From assembly GCF_015594625.1 (NCBI RefSeq), contig NZ_JADNRQ010000009.1:48289-112288 (forward strand): a stretch of DNA of 64,000 nucleotides, given 5' to 3'. The translations under genes and the position numbers were made by a program. Below, piece by piece: positions 11,414 to 20,708 of this stretch (position 1 is its first letter; each line of letters starts with the position of its first letter). A model generated the notes under the pieces. The model searched no databases and was not told the origin of the DNA. It saw only the letters and a list, made by a program, of their open reading frames with translations. This DNA is from Desulfallas sp. Bu1-1. GTDB taxonomy: Bacteria; Bacillota; Desulfotomaculia; Desulfotomaculales; Desulfallaceae.

Positions 11414-12256
11414 TTATAAAACAATTTCCTTGTGTCTGCTGGCGTGACAATTTATATTAACCGCCACGGGCAGGCTGGCGATATGCACGGGGTATATTTC
11501 GATATGAACGGCCAAAGCGGTAAAACGGCCACCCAATCCCTGTGGCCCGATCCCGGTACTGTTTATTTCATCCAGTAGTTCACGCTCTAACCGGGCAATT
11601 TCCGGCCTGTGGCTTGGAGTACCAACCGGCCTGAGCAACGCTTCCTTGGCCAGCAAGGCGCATTTTTCAAAGGTACCACCAATACCCACTCCTACAATGA
11701 TGGGCGGGCACGGGTTCGGGCCGGCCGCCTTGACGGTGTCAAGCACAAATTTTTTAACACCCTCAACCCCTTCAGCCGGTTTAAGCATTTTTATGCCACT
11801 CATATTCTCACTGCCGCCACCCTTGGGGGCTACCGTGATTTTCATTTTATTCCCCGGCACCAATTTTAAATGAATCACCGCCGGTGTATTATCACCGGTA
11901 TTGACGCGCTCAAGCGGATGGCCTACAATGGACTTTCTTAAATAACCCTCGGTATAACCCCTGCGTACTCCTTCATTAATGGCATCCTCTAAGGCACCGC
12001 CCTCAATATGAACATCCTGTCCCAATTCCACAAATACCACAGCAAAACCTGTATCCTGACACATGGGGACCTCTTCCGAACGAGCAATATCCGCGTTTTT
12101 CAACAACTGCTGAATTATTTCCTTGCCCGTAAGGGAGAGTTCTTGATCATATGCTTTTTGCAAAGCATCGGTCATATCCTGGCCTAGGTAGTAATTGGCC
12201 TGCTTGCATAATTTGGCAACAGCCCGTGCTATCTCTTCCTTATGAATTGTTTTAAT
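11414..12256 (-). CDS. Fumarate hydratase class I, alpha subunit (AUU start proposed)
   Basis: 280 residues if it begins at ATT 12256. EEVPMCQDTG and the two later cysteines (NPCPP, EKCALL) supply the [4Fe-4S] cluster, and GGSENMSGIKML is conserved. The first in-frame ATG (12175) would remove about 27 N-terminal residues (HKEEIARAVAKLCKQ...) that match the family. The only codon near a ribosome site (AGGGAGGGG, 6 bases away) is ATT; no ATG, GTG or TTG is available in frame. First gene of the methylmalonyl-CoA operon, downstream of a sigma-54 promoter. Confidence 0.88.
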   Translation of the reverse strand: MKTIHKEEIARAVAKLCKQANYYLGQDMTDALQKAYDQELSLTGKEIIQQLLKNADIARSEEVPMCQDTGFAVVFVELGQDVHIEGGALEDAINEGVRRGYTEGYLRKSIVGHPLERVNTGDNTPAVIHLKLVPGNKMKITVAPKGGGSENMSGIKMLKPAEGVEGVKKFVLDTVKAAGPNPCPPIIVGVGIGGTFEKCALLAKEALLRPVGTPSHRPEIARLERELLDEINSTGIGPQGLGGRFTALAVHIEIYPVHIASLPVAVNINCHASRHKEIVL

Positions 12257-12298
12257 GGTCGTCCCCTCCCTTAAATAGAATAATTAAAAAATATACAC

Positions 12299-12313
12299 GC
12301 AATATCCGTGCCA
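12299..12313 (-). promoter_or_regulatory. Sigma-54 (-24/-12) promoter of the methylmalonyl-CoA operon
   Basis: On the minus strand TGGCAC (12313-12308), five bases, then TTGC (12302-12299), an exact match to the sigma-54 consensus TGGCAC-N5-TTGC. The start of transcription should fall near 12287, 30 bases before the proposed fumarase start. The next gene upstream encodes a sigma-54 activator. An ATTGTA...TACAAT inverted repeat near 12370-12402 is a possible but unproven upstream activator site. Confidence 0.85.
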
Positions 12314-12513
12314 TCTTAAAAAATGCCAAGCTAACCATTCCAACATTACTGCACCAACCTAATATAAAAATTGTAGCACATCTTATTTTTATAAAAAATA
12401 CAATATCCTGAGGCATCATTCAAAATTTATATTTTTTAGAACCAACTTGTAAAAAAAATGAACTTTATTTAGCTAATAACAACTGACTATGTATCTAATT
12501 TTTTTAATCCTTT

Positions 12514-14214
12514 CTAAATGCTTGAACTTTCATACTTTGCTTTTTTAAGTTTATTATACAGCGTGGCCAAAGAAATATTTAAAGCCTGGGCGGCCCTTCT
12601 TTTTCCCTCTACAGTGTTTCCAAACTTGGCCAGAGCTTTCTTGATCAATATTTGTTCCATCTGGTCAATAGGAAGCAGTTCCACATCCCTTTCCGGTAAA
12701 GATTTAAACTGGCTAACGTGCTGAACAAAGTTCCTTTTCGTTAATACTTCATCGTCAACCGTAACCATTACCCTTTCCACAACGTTTTCAAGTTCACGGA
12801 CATTACCCGGCCAATCGTAGCTGTACAATATTTCTTCCGCATCCCTGGAAAGACCCTTGACTTTCTTACCCAGTTTACGGTTTAATTTCACGATTAAGTT
12901 ATTGACCAGTACGGGCAGGTCCTCTTTGCGTACCCTCAGCGGCGGTATTGTTATCTCCACAACATTTAACCGGTAATATAAATCTTCCCTGAATTTGCCG
13001 TTCCTGATCATTTCTCGAAGATTCCTGTTGGTTGCGGCAACAACCCGGACGTCAACACGTATCGTTTGATTGCCGCCGACCCTTTCAAATTCCATCTCCT
13101 GCAACACTCGTAACAATTTACCCTGCAACATTAAATTCATATCGCCGATTTCGTCAAGAAAAATAGTCCCTCCGTTTGCCAGTTCAAACTTACCTATTTT
13201 TGATTTAACCGCACCGGTAAAAGCGCCCTTGGCATAGCCAAAAAATTCACTTTCCAGCAAATTTTCCGGGATAGCCGCGCAATTTACCTTGATGAACGGT
13301 TTATCGCGGCGCGAACTGGCATGATGTATGGCGTGCGCAAACAGTTCTTTTCCAGTGCCGCTTTCCCCCAGCAATAACACCGTAGTATTACTGCGTGCAG
13401 CCCGTTCGGCCACCTGAATACATTTTTTCAAGTCAGGGCTATCACCCAGAATATCGGCAAAACTATACTTACATGTGGTAACCTGCCCGAACTTATCGGA
13501 AAGGTTTTCAATAATCGAAGTGCTCTGTCTTAATTCATCCATTAATTTCATGACATCGGTAAAGTGTTGAAATACCACCACCGCTCCCTCTAATTTACCG
13601 TCTACCATGATCGGAGAAGCATTACTGATAACTTCCGCATTGCTGCCCCCCACCCTGGTCCGGTGACCAAAAACGCTTTTACCAGTTCGCAATACCATAG
13701 CCAGCGCGCCATCCGGGGATACTTCCAAAACATTTTTACCTATTCTTTGATCAGCCGGAATGCCTGTGATACGTACAAAAGCCGGGTTAACATACTTGAT
13801 CAACCCATCCTTATCAGCTACTTCCACCGCCTCCTGGACCGAATTTAATATAGTGGACAGTTCTCCCTGGATTCTTTTAATTTTTAAGAATTCCTGTTTT
13901 TCTTTGAACAGGCGAACCATTAAATTTACAGCCCGGGTATCAATGACTGAAACTTTTCCCCTGATTGATTTATCCAATTCAATTCCTTCGACGGTATTAA
14001 TGATAACATCGAGGTCGGCAATATCGTTGATTTTTTGAAGACCGTCATAGATTTTGATATTACCGTCTTCCAAACTGCCGGTAGATTCTTCATTTTCGCC
14101 GGCTATCCTAAAAAAACAAGTTACCTCTATGCCCACTATATCTTTTAGCAAATTATATACCGATACCCCATCGGCGCCGGTACCGATGATTGCAACTTTT
14201 ATCTTTTGCATCAA
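12514..14214 (-). CDS. Sigma-54-dependent activator with N-terminal Rossmann-like and PAS domains
   Basis: 566 residues. Residues 1 to about 110 form a dinucleotide-binding-like fold (VAIIGTGADGVSVYNLL), about 125-235 a PAS domain (ILNSVQEAVEVADKDG), about 255-490 the AAA+ domain with Walker A GESGTGKE, the sigma-54 contact loop GAFTGA and Walker B GGTIFLDEIGD, and the end is a Fis-type helix-turn-helix (AAQALNISLATLYNKLKK). It activates sigma-54 RNA polymerase. It lies beside a consensus -24/-12 site and the methylmalonyl-CoA operon, so it is the likely activator of that operon. The N-terminal domain may sense a nucleotide or redox ligand; that is inference. Confidence 0.9.
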   Translation of the reverse strand: MMQKIKVAIIGTGADGVSVYNLLKDIVGIEVTCFFRIAGENEESTGSLEDGNIKIYDGLQKINDIADLDVIINTVEGIELDKSIRGKVSVIDTRAVNLMVRLFKEKQEFLKIKRIQGELSTILNSVQEAVEVADKDGLIKYVNPAFVRITGIPADQRIGKNVLEVSPDGALAMVLRTGKSVFGHRTRVGGSNAEVISNASPIMVDGKLEGAVVVFQHFTDVMKLMDELRQSTSIIENLSDKFGQVTTCKYSFADILGDSPDLKKCIQVAERAARSNTTVLLLGESGTGKELFAHAIHHASSRRDKPFIKVNCAAIPENLLESEFFGYAKGAFTGAVKSKIGKFELANGGTIFLDEIGDMNLMLQGKLLRVLQEMEFERVGGNQTIRVDVRVVAATNRNLREMIRNGKFREDLYYRLNVVEITIPPLRVRKEDLPVLVNNLIVKLNRKLGKKVKGLSRDAEEILYSYDWPGNVRELENVVERVMVTVDDEVLTKRNFVQHVSQFKSLPERDVELLPIDQMEQILIKKALAKFGNTVEGKRRAAQALNISLATLYNKLKKAKYESSSI

Positions 14215-14309
14215 CTTTTCACCTTCTAAATTAAATAAATTTTTTTATGTTCTGATAAATTCAACTATTTCCCCACAATTCCTTCTAAAATATAAAAAAA
14301 TAACTTTCG

Positions 14310-14347
14310 CGAACAAATGTTTACTCTTGTAATATTTATGGTATAAT
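14310..14347 (+). promoter_or_regulatory. lexA promoter with overlapping LexA (SOS) box
   Basis: CGAAC-AAAT-GTTTA (14310-14323) resembles the Gram-positive SOS box CGAACNNNNGTTCG. It overlaps a -35-like TTTACT (14320-14325), which is 16 bases from TATAAT (14342-14347). This arrangement lets LexA repress its own gene. Confidence 0.65.
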
Positions 14348-14381
14348 TAAAAATTAATTGGAGAAAGGACGTGCATAAAAA

Positions 14382-14990
14382 TTGAATAAAAAATTAAACC
14401 AGCGCGAAGAGGAAATATTGAAATTTATTAAACATAACATTCAAACAAGGGGCTATCCTCCTTCCGTAAGGGAAATCGGTCAGGCGGTTGGACTAAAGTC
14501 GAGCTCTACGGTACATAACTACCTGTGTAAATTGGAGGAGAAAGAATACTTAAGAAGAGACCCGGCAAAACCGAGGGCCATGGAGGTTTTGGATGACGAG
14601 GGTTCACAGTTCAAGGAAATGATCATGGTGCCCGTGCTCGGGCGGGTTGCGGCGGGCGTTCCCCTGCTGGCGGTGGAAAATCGGGAGGATGTATTTCCCT
14701 TGCCGGTTGATTTTGCCGGCCGGGGAGAATTTTTCATGCTGCGGGTGAAGGGTGATAGTATGATTGAAGCCGGGATTTTAGAAGATGACCTGGTACTGGT
14801 GAGACGCCAGCCAGACGCGGAAAACGGCGCCATTGTGGTGGCCCTTTTGGAGGAAGAGGCCACGATCAAGCGCTTTTACCGGGAAAACGACCACATCCGC
14901 CTGCAACCCGAAAACTATCGCCTGTCACCCATTTTAGTTAAAGACGTAAAAATTCTTGGTAAGGTTGTGGGACTTGTAAGAAAGTTTTAA
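14382..14990 (+). CDS. lexA: LexA repressor
   Basis: 202 residues. Winged helix at residues 1-65 ([24 protein letters not shown] split across helix-turn-helix), then the S24 peptidase domain: Ala-Gly cleavage site in GRVAAGVPL, catalytic serine in [10 protein letters not shown], catalytic lysine in ATIKRFY. It represses the SOS regulon and cleaves itself when RecA is active. Starts at TTG; the nearer GTG at 14372 runs into a stop. Confidence 0.96.
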   Translation: MNKKLNQREEEILKFIKHNIQTRGYPPSVREIGQAVGLKSSSTVHNYLCKLEEKEYLRRDPAKPRAMEVLDDEGSQFKEMIMVPVLGRVAAGVPLLAVENREDVFPLPVDFAGRGEFFMLRVKGDSMIEAGILEDDLVLVRRQPDAENGAIVVALLEEEATIKRFYRENDHIRLQPENYRLSPILVKDVKILGKVVGLVRKF

Positions 14991-15064
14991 AACCCTTCAA
15001 CAAACACGGAAGGGCCCCCGGTTACCGGCAGATAGCGGCGCGGGCGATCCTTTAATAACTACAA

Positions 15065-15115
15065 GAAAGGCGCGCCCTAAATCAGTTCCCTTTAACGCGC
15101 GCCTTTCAGTACTTT
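15065..15115 (+). terminator. Terminator after lexA
   Basis: GAAAGGCGCGC (15065-15075) pairs with GCGCGCCTTTC (15097-15107), followed shortly by ACTTTTT. Confidence 0.7.
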
Positions 15116-15165
15116 TTCCTTAACCCTGGCCATAAATTTAGCCGGGAATAATCTCCTAAAAGCAT

Positions 15166-15202
15166 AAAAAAACTCCTTATTGTGGAGCAAAAGGAGTTTT
15201 TC
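15166..15202. terminator. Bidirectional terminator between lexA and LysR unit
   Basis: AAAAACTCCTT and AAGGAGTTTTT face each other across a 12-base loop, with A-rich and T-rich flanks on both strands. It separates convergent lexA (+) from the LysR block (-). Confidence 0.8.
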
Positions 15203-15220
15203 TCATTCTGGACTAATCCA

Positions 15221-15316
15221 TCAATACTCTCGGGATGTCGGTTGATACATCCGGCCACAAACAAACAACACCAGAACCGCTATTATAATCAAGATAAACG
15301 GCAACACGCTCTCCAT
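15221..15316 (-). CDS. Possible 31-residue single-span membrane protein
   Basis: ATG at 15316 opens a 31-codon frame: an acidic start (MESV), a hydrophobic stretch of about 17 residues (FILIIIAVLVLFV) and a polar tail (GRMYQPTSREY). It begins 9 bases after the LysR stop and ends before a terminator. No good ribosome site is visible, so it is either translationally coupled to LysR or not translated. Confidence 0.35.
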   Translation of the reverse strand: MESVLPFILIIIAVLVLFVCGRMYQPTSREY

Positions 15317-15325
15317 GTTATTAAG

Positions 15326-16216
15326 TTAAATTTTCGACTGTAAAAGCATTTTTTCAAAGGCTTCCGCGGCGTAATTGGCAATTCCGGGGTGATAGCGGGC
15401 CAGGTAAAAACTCCTGGTAAGATTAACATTGCACAAGTTTGCTTTCCCCACTTTTCCAACCTCGAGCGCATCCGCGACGGCCCAGCGCGATACAAAACCA
15501 ATTCCCATTCCCGCCTGCACCGCACTGATTACCGATCTGGTACTGCCCAATTCCATGTTGACATTTAACTTCTCTATGTTTAACCCGTGTCTTTCCAGTA
15601 TCTCCAACATGGATTTACGAGTGCCGGAACCTTCTTCGCGCAGGATAAACTTTTCATCCATCAGATCGGACACATCAATCCACGAGCCGTTCCACCGGTG
15701 CCCGGGTGGTACAATCAGAACCAACTCGTCCTTAATCCATTCATTAAATTGTACATTATCCGCGTTCTGGATCGCACCAACCACCCCGAGATCAATTTCC
15801 CTTTCCTGAACCCACCGGATCACATCCCCACTTCCGGCTACTCGTAAATTAACCCGCACTCCCGGGTACTGCTGCCGAAACATACCGAGATAACCCGGCA
15901 AAAGATATTCCCCCGGAATTGTGCTGGCTCCAATGAGCAAGTGGCCGGCTTTCAAGCCGCGCAACGCATCCAACCCGGCCTTAATATTATTATAATGGGC
16001 CAGCATTTTTTTCGCCTCGGGATAAAGCAACCGGCCCGCTTGAGTAAGAGATACCCTTTTTTCACTACGCTGAAAAAGCGTTACCTCAAGCTCTTCTTCC
16101 AGTGCTTTGATTTGGAAGCTGATGGCTGGCTGGCTCATGTACAAATGCCTGGCAGCCCGGGTGAAGCTCTGTAGCTCGGCAACCCAAATAAAAGCTTCAA
16201 GTTGCTTAAAGTTCAA
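15326..16216 (-). CDS. LysR-family transcriptional regulator
   Basis: 296 residues. N-terminal winged helix (MNFKQLEAFIWVAELQSF, then AARHLYMSQPAISFQIKALEEEL) and a C-terminal periplasmic-binding-like effector domain. The closest feel is the CysB/CysL group, but the effector is not identifiable. Its start overlaps the end of the upstream PLP enzyme by 4 bases, so the two are co-translated. Confidence 0.9.
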   Translation of the reverse strand: MNFKQLEAFIWVAELQSFTRAARHLYMSQPAISFQIKALEEELEVTLFQRSEKRVSLTQAGRLLYPEAKKMLAHYNNIKAGLDALRGLKAGHLLIGASTIPGEYLLPGYLGMFRQQYPGVRVNLRVAGSGDVIRWVQEREIDLGVVGAIQNADNVQFNEWIKDELVLIVPPGHRWNGSWIDVSDLMDEKFILREEGSGTRKSMLEILERHGLNIEKLNVNMELGSTRSVISAVQAGMGIGFVSRWAVADALEVGKVGKANLCNVNLTRSFYLARYHPGIANYAAEAFEKMLLQSKI

Positions 16217-17454
16217 ATTATTTCACCACGCAATACTTCACGGGCCGCCGCAAGCAAGCCGATTTTTGTGTATACCAGGGATAGGCCCCCTTGATAATAG
16301 GCCGCAAATGGTTCCCGTATAGGCGCATCGGCGGTAAACTCCAGTGAGGCTCCCTGCACAAATGTACCCGCCGCCATGATAACCGGATGGCTATAACCCG
16401 GAATTGGTGACGGTACTGGCGTCACATGACTGTCTACCGGGGAAGCTCCTTGAACACCGCGGCAAAAGGCTTCCAACCGTTCGGCCGACTTTAATATTAC
16501 GGTTTGTATGATGTCGGTTCGGGGTTCGTCGGGTGAGGGCAAAACATCAAATCCCAATTTTTTAAAAAGTAGCGCTCCCCAGATGGCGCCGCGCAATGCT
16601 TCCATGACCAGGTGCGGCGCCAGGTAAAGCCCTTGAAAAAACAGCCTTTGCCAGCCCAGCGTCGGTCCCACATCGGCCCCGATGCCGGGGGCGGTTAACC
16701 TGTTGGCGGCCAGCTCAACCAGGTTCCTTTTGCCGGCCACATAACCCCCGGTGGGCGCCAGACCCCCGCCCGGGTTTTTAATTAACGATCCGGCTATAAT
16801 GTCTGCGCCATTTTCCGGTGGTTCCGTATCTTCCACAAACTCGCCGTAACAATTATCAACAAAGATAATCGTTTCTGGTTGCCTTGACTTGATGAACCGG
16901 CAGAGCTTTTTTAAACCGGCCATGTTCAGGGACGGCCTGGTGCTGTAGCCACAAGATCTTTGAATCAATACCATTTTTACCGGTTGTTTCAACGCAAGTT
17001 CAATGCTCTCCCAGTCCAATCCACCGCCAGGCAACAATTCAATCTGCCGGTAGCGTATCCCCATACCGGTTAGCGAACCCGCCGGTTTATCTTTAAAACC
17101 GATTATTTTTTCCAAGGTGTCATACGGTTTTCCCTGCACCGTCAAAAGCAGGTCACCAGGGTTTAAGATACCGTACAAACAAAGGGCGATGGCATGGGTA
17201 CCGCTGACTATTTGCCCCCTGACCAGTGCATCCTCCGTTCCGAAAATTTGAGCAAATACCCTTTCCAGGGTTTCCCGGCCGTCATCATCGTATCCATAAC
17301 CCGTCGACCCCCGTAAATGATGCGAGCTTACCCTCGCTTCTTTAAAGGCATTGATCACCTTACGGTGATTGGCGAATTCAACCGGCTCCAGCCCGCGATA
17401 AATTTCCTGCACCTGCTGATCAACTTCCGCCGCAATTTGTGATAAGTTCCTCAA
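16213..17454 (-). CDS. PLP-dependent lyase of the methionine gamma-lyase / 'aluminium resistance' family
   Basis: 413 residues, fold-type I PLP enzyme. SSHHLRGSTGYGYDD, QIVSGTHAIALCLYG, VFVDNCYGEF-type aspartate segment (IIFVDNCYGEF) and the PLP lysine in GSLIKNPGGGLAPTGGY match the YnbB-like family. The family is often called methionine gamma-lyase, but the substrate in bacteria is poorly known. It sits between spoVK and a LysR gene, an order common in Firmicutes. Confidence 0.9.
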   Translation of the reverse strand: MRNLSQIAAEVDQQVQEIYRGLEPVEFANHRKVINAFKEARVSSHHLRGSTGYGYDDDGRETLERVFAQIFGTEDALVRGQIVSGTHAIALCLYGILNPGDLLLTVQGKPYDTLEKIIGFKDKPAGSLTGMGIRYRQIELLPGGGLDWESIELALKQPVKMVLIQRSCGYSTRPSLNMAGLKKLCRFIKSRQPETIIFVDNCYGEFVEDTEPPENGADIIAGSLIKNPGGGLAPTGGYVAGKRNLVELAANRLTAPGIGADVGPTLGWQRLFFQGLYLAPHLVMEALRGAIWGALLFKKLGFDVLPSPDEPRTDIIQTVILKSAERLEAFCRGVQGASPVDSHVTPVPSPIPGYSHPVIMAAGTFVQGASLEFTADAPIREPFAAYYQGGLSLVYTKIGLLAAAREVLRGEII

Positions 17455-17497
17455 TTAATCCTGTACACTCCTCTGTTTGAAGTTTATTTTTATTGAA

Positions 17498-18478
17498 TTA
17501 ATTATTGATAGCGTCCCGCGCACCGGCCATATCTTTTCTTGTTATAGTCATCAAATCTTCCCGGGAAATTTCTTTTAACTGAACCAAGCGCACCGCCTGC
17601 ACGCGCATGGCTCTTTCAATCAGGTTTCTAACCAGCCTGGCGTTGCCGTTGTGCTCATGTAACCTGCGCATCGATTCTATAATATTAACCAGTTCCTCCC
17701 TGGCTCCAGCTGACAGGCGATACTCCCTTTGCTGCAGCATCATGTCAGCGATGGCGATCAATTCATCCGTTGAGTAATCCGGGAAGGTGATATGAATGGG
17801 GAACCGGGAACGCAGTCCGGGGTTTGTTTGCATAAACCTATCCATTTCGTCCCTATACCCGGCCAGAATGATAATCAAATTATCCTTGTGATCCTCCATG
17901 CCCTTGACGATTGTATCGATGGCCTCTTTGCCGAAGTCCTTTTCCCCGCCCCTGGCCAGGGAATAGGCTTCATCAATAAACAAAATGCCCCCCAGAGATT
18001 TTTTGATTTGTTCCCGGGTTTTTTGGGCGGTGTGCCCTATGTATTCCCCCACCAGATCGGCCCTTTCCACTTCCTGCAGGTGCCCCTTGGGTAAAATGCC
18101 CGCTTCCCTGAATAGTTTGCCCAGGATCCTGGCCACCGTTGTTTTGCCGGTACCCGGGTTTCCTTTAAACACCATGTGCAATACCTGGGACTCGGTATGC
18201 AATTTCTCCCGGGATCTTCGCTTTTGGATTTCCATGAAAGCGTATATTTCGTTAATATGTTTTTTAACGTTATGGAGACCCACCAGTGATTCCAACTCTT
18301 GCTTGATGGAAATAATTTTATCAGGGTCGTTTCCCTTCGCCCCGTGTTTCTCCGGAATTGATCTTGTCTTATCTTTTTCGGGGGATGGACGCTCGTTGGA
18401 TTCCGGAATAATTATATTTTTTCCCCCGGATGTATGCCACATCTTAACTCTTACCAATTCCATCACCTCACCGGGCAT
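17498..18478 (-). CDS. spoVK: Stage V sporulation protein K, AAA+ ATPase
   Basis: 326 residues, CbbX/SpoVK AAA+ group. A polar N-terminal tail of about 65 residues, then ELESLVGLHNVKKHI, Walker A FKGNPGTGKTTVA, Walker B GILFIDEAYSL, and arginine finger region NPGLRSRFP. The family acts in spore maturation; its presence supports a spore-former. The exact start is uncertain: the ATG used here lacks a good ribosome site and a TTG five or six codons later follows GAGGTG. Confidence 0.9.
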   Translation of the reverse strand: MPGEVMELVRVKMWHTSGGKNIIIPESNERPSPEKDKTRSIPEKHGAKGNDPDKIISIKQELESLVGLHNVKKHINEIYAFMEIQKRRSREKLHTESQVLHMVFKGNPGTGKTTVARILGKLFREAGILPKGHLQEVERADLVGEYIGHTAQKTREQIKKSLGGILFIDEAYSLARGGEKDFGKEAIDTIVKGMEDHKDNLIIILAGYRDEMDRFMQTNPGLRSRFPIHITFPDYSTDELIAIADMMLQQREYRLSAGAREELVNIIESMRRLHEHNGNARLVRNLIERAMRVQAVRLVQLKEISREDLMTITRKDMAGARDAINN

Positions 18479-18531
18479 ATTACTAATGTTTATGCGCCCG
18501 GCCAGGTCAAGCTGACTGAAAAATGAAAGTC

Positions 18532-18552
18532 TCTCGTATGAGAGACCGGAAT
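18532..18552 (-). terminator. Hairpin after hfq
   Basis: GTCTCTC-gtat-GAGAGAC (18532-18549) forms a 7-bp stem; on the minus strand it is followed by TTTCATTTTT. It fits a terminator for the miaA-hfq unit, before spoVK. Confidence 0.5.
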
Positions 18553-18636
18553 CCGCGGTTTAGCGACTTAATCAACAATAACTATATCGTAAAGCCGGTA
18601 TACTGCCCAGTTGCTCAAACGGGCGTTTCCTTGAAA

Positions 18637-18879
18637 TCAGCCGACTTTAGGCTCCGAAAAAGTTGTATTCACAGGCTTCATGGGACTGACGGTGGAAATC
18701 GCGTGCTTATATACCATCATTTGTTTTCCGTCGCTTTCCATGATCACTGTAAAATTATCAAAACCTTTAACCATTCCTTTTAACTGAAATCCATTAACCA
18801 AAAAAATTGTTACGGGTATATTGTCTTTTCTGACCTGGTTTAAAAAAGCATCCTGTAAATTTATTTGAGGTTTTGACAT
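18637..18879 (-). CDS. hfq: RNA chaperone Hfq
   Basis: 80 residues, Sm fold. [21 protein letters not shown] gives the Sm1 region with the conserved Gln, [16 protein letters not shown] and VYKHAISTV the Sm2 motif. Forms a hexamer that pairs small RNAs with mRNAs. Its start overlaps miaA by 19 bases and is preceded by GGAGG. Confidence 0.97.
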   Translation of the reverse strand: MSKPQINLQDAFLNQVRKDNIPVTIFLVNGFQLKGMVKGFDNFTVIMESDGKQMMVYKHAISTVSPMKPVNTTFSEPKVG

Positions 18880-19865
18880 GTGGTTCCCTCCGTTGGTATT
18901 TTTTCTTTTTTCTTTCTACCTGCTAAAGCAATTTCCTGCCTTATAAAGCTCAAGATTTTATCCGCAGCATTGTTTATTGTATCATATTTCTCCATATCTA
19001 TCCATTTGATACTACTATATCGCTTAAACCAAGTCAACTGCCGCTTGGCAAATCGCCTGGTGTTTCTTTTCAATAGCTTAACCGCTTCTTCCAGCGAATA
19101 CTCGTTTTGTAAATAACCAGCAATCTCTTTATAACCCAATCCCTTCATTGAAGTCAACCCCGGATGGTAACCGTCGTTCAGCAGTCCCGCCACTTCACTT
19201 ACCAACCCGTCGTTAATCATTTTATCCACTCGCGCTTCAATTCTACGGTACAACTCATCACGGTTATATGACAAGCCGATAAACAGTTTCGCATAACAGG
19301 GATATTCTTTTTTGTTTTCCCGGCGGGATAGCGAACCCGAACCACCTGCCTGGTGGTATATTTCCAGAGCCCGAATAATTCTTTTCACGTCATTGACATG
19401 AATTCGTTCCGCCGCCCGTGGGTCCACTTCCCGGAGTTTTTGATACAAAGCCTCATTTCCTTTTTCTTCCGCCTCCCGTTTCAACGCATCCCTCAGTTCC
19501 CGGTTGATGCCGGAAAAACCAAAATCATAATCATAAATAACCGCATCAATATAAAACCCGGTTCCACCTACCAAGATCGGTAACCTGCCCCGGCGGTCAA
19601 TTTCCGCAATTGTCTTTCTGGCCATTTTTTGATAAACCGCCACCGTAAAATTTGCGTCGGGTTCAACAATATCTATTAAATGATGCGGGATACCTTCCAT
19701 TTCGGAAAGGGTAGGCTTGGCGGTACCGATATCCATGCGCCGGTAGATCAGCATGGAGTCGGCGGACACCACCTCGCCATCCAATTGTTTGGCCACTTGC
19801 ACGGCAACCGCGGACTTACCCGTAGCCGTCGGCCCGGCAATAATTAAAAGCGGTATTTTATCCAA
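18861..19865 (-). CDS. miaA: tRNA dimethylallyltransferase MiaA
   Basis: About 334 residues. P-loop [31 protein letters not shown] and [12 protein letters not shown] are the DMAPP/tRNA motifs; [12 protein letters not shown] is near the end. Adds a dimethylallyl group to A37 of tRNAs reading UNN codons. TTG 19865 is preferred: it follows GGGGGA by 6 bases, while the longer frame reads upstream sequence with no similarity. Confidence 0.96.
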   Translation of the reverse strand: MDKIPLLIIAGPTATGKSAVAVQVAKQLDGEVVSADSMLIYRRMDIGTAKPTLSEMEGIPHHLIDIVEPDANFTVAVYQKMARKTIAEIDRRGRLPILVGGTGFYIDAVIYDYDFGFSGINRELRDALKREAEEKGNEALYQKLREVDPRAAERIHVNDVKRIIRALEIYHQAGGSGSLSRRENKKEYPCYAKLFIGLSYNRDELYRRIEARVDKMINDGLVSEVAGLLNDGYHPGLTSMKGLGYKEIAGYLQNEYSLEEAVKLLKRNTRRFAKRQLTWFKRYSSIKWIDMEKYDTINNAADKILSFIRQEIALAGRKKKEKIPTEGTTCQNLK

Positions 19866-19878
19866 GGTATATCCCCCA

Positions 19879-20691
19879 TTACTTTCCCTTAACCATAACA
19901 CCATAAATAACAGGGGCGTTGGTCCCCCCAACAAAGTGTTCAAAACCGAGTTGTCTCAACTCGTTGCATCTTCTGCCTTCCTTTACAACCACCCGTTTTG
20001 CTGCAACCCGCATGGCAAGTTTGATTACCTCTGGTGTCAGGGGCCTGTGGTCAGCCAGCGGCCTGAGGGCATTAATCCCGCTTGATTTCAACCGCGGCAG
20101 TCGAAACATTGGATCAAAGTAAACTACATCAAAACTGTTTTCCGGCAGTTCAGCCAATACTGCTCCATGGTCGGCGCATTTAACCTTCACACGCCGCATC
20201 GCTTCCAGCACATCCCGGCCGACTTTTTTATAGTTGCTTTGCAGGCCGGTGCGAACGATGGCAGCGATAACGGGTGAGGATTCCAACCCTACCACAACAC
20301 CTTCTGTTCCAAGTACGTAACTTGTTACTATGGCGTCGGTGCCCAGGCCTAAAGTGCAATCCAATACGCGCTGCCCCGAAGACAATTTCATAGCGCTAAT
20401 CATCTGATCATTTTTCCCTGACTTAATTTCCTTTATGCGCAGCACGGCCATGGAAGGATGGAAAAAAAATTCATTTTCTCCGGTAATATAGGCAACTTTA
20501 TTGGCGTCGACCACAACAACACCGGAAACATTCCATTCTTCCGACAGCTTCTTGATCGCTTTTTTATTCCTGGCAACGAGCGGAGCGCCTATCTCCCGGC
20601 TGATCCTTACGGCCAACTCCAACTGATCGGCGTGGGCCCTTAGCGACGTGGTTACAATGCAGCGAGGCATGCCTCCCGGCATGTTTACCAC
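19879..20691 (-). CDS. Class I SAM-dependent methyltransferase (RsmJ-like)
   Basis: About 270 residues. SAM-binding motif I is VLDCTLGLGTDAI and motif IV FDVVYFDPMF, as in RsmJ-type rRNA methyltransferases, with an N-terminal extension (CIVTTSLRAHADQLELAVRI) found in the Firmicute group between mutL and miaA. The target is unknown. I use GTG 20691, 7 bases after GAGGGGGG; the longer frame overlaps mutL. Confidence 0.85.
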   Translation of the reverse strand: MVNMPGGMPRCIVTTSLRAHADQLELAVRISREIGAPLVARNKKAIKKLSEEWNVSGVVVVDANKVAYITGENEFFFHPSMAVLRIKEIKSGKNDQMISAMKLSSGQRVLDCTLGLGTDAIVTSYVLGTEGVVVGLESSPVIAAIVRTGLQSNYKKVGRDVLEAMRRVKVKCADHGAVLAELPENSFDVVYFDPMFRLPRLKSSGINALRPLADHRPLTPEVIKLAMRVAAKRVVVKEGRRCNELRQLGFEHFVGGTNAPVIYGVMVKGK

Positions 20692-20708
20692 AGTTGATCC
20701 CCCCTCGA

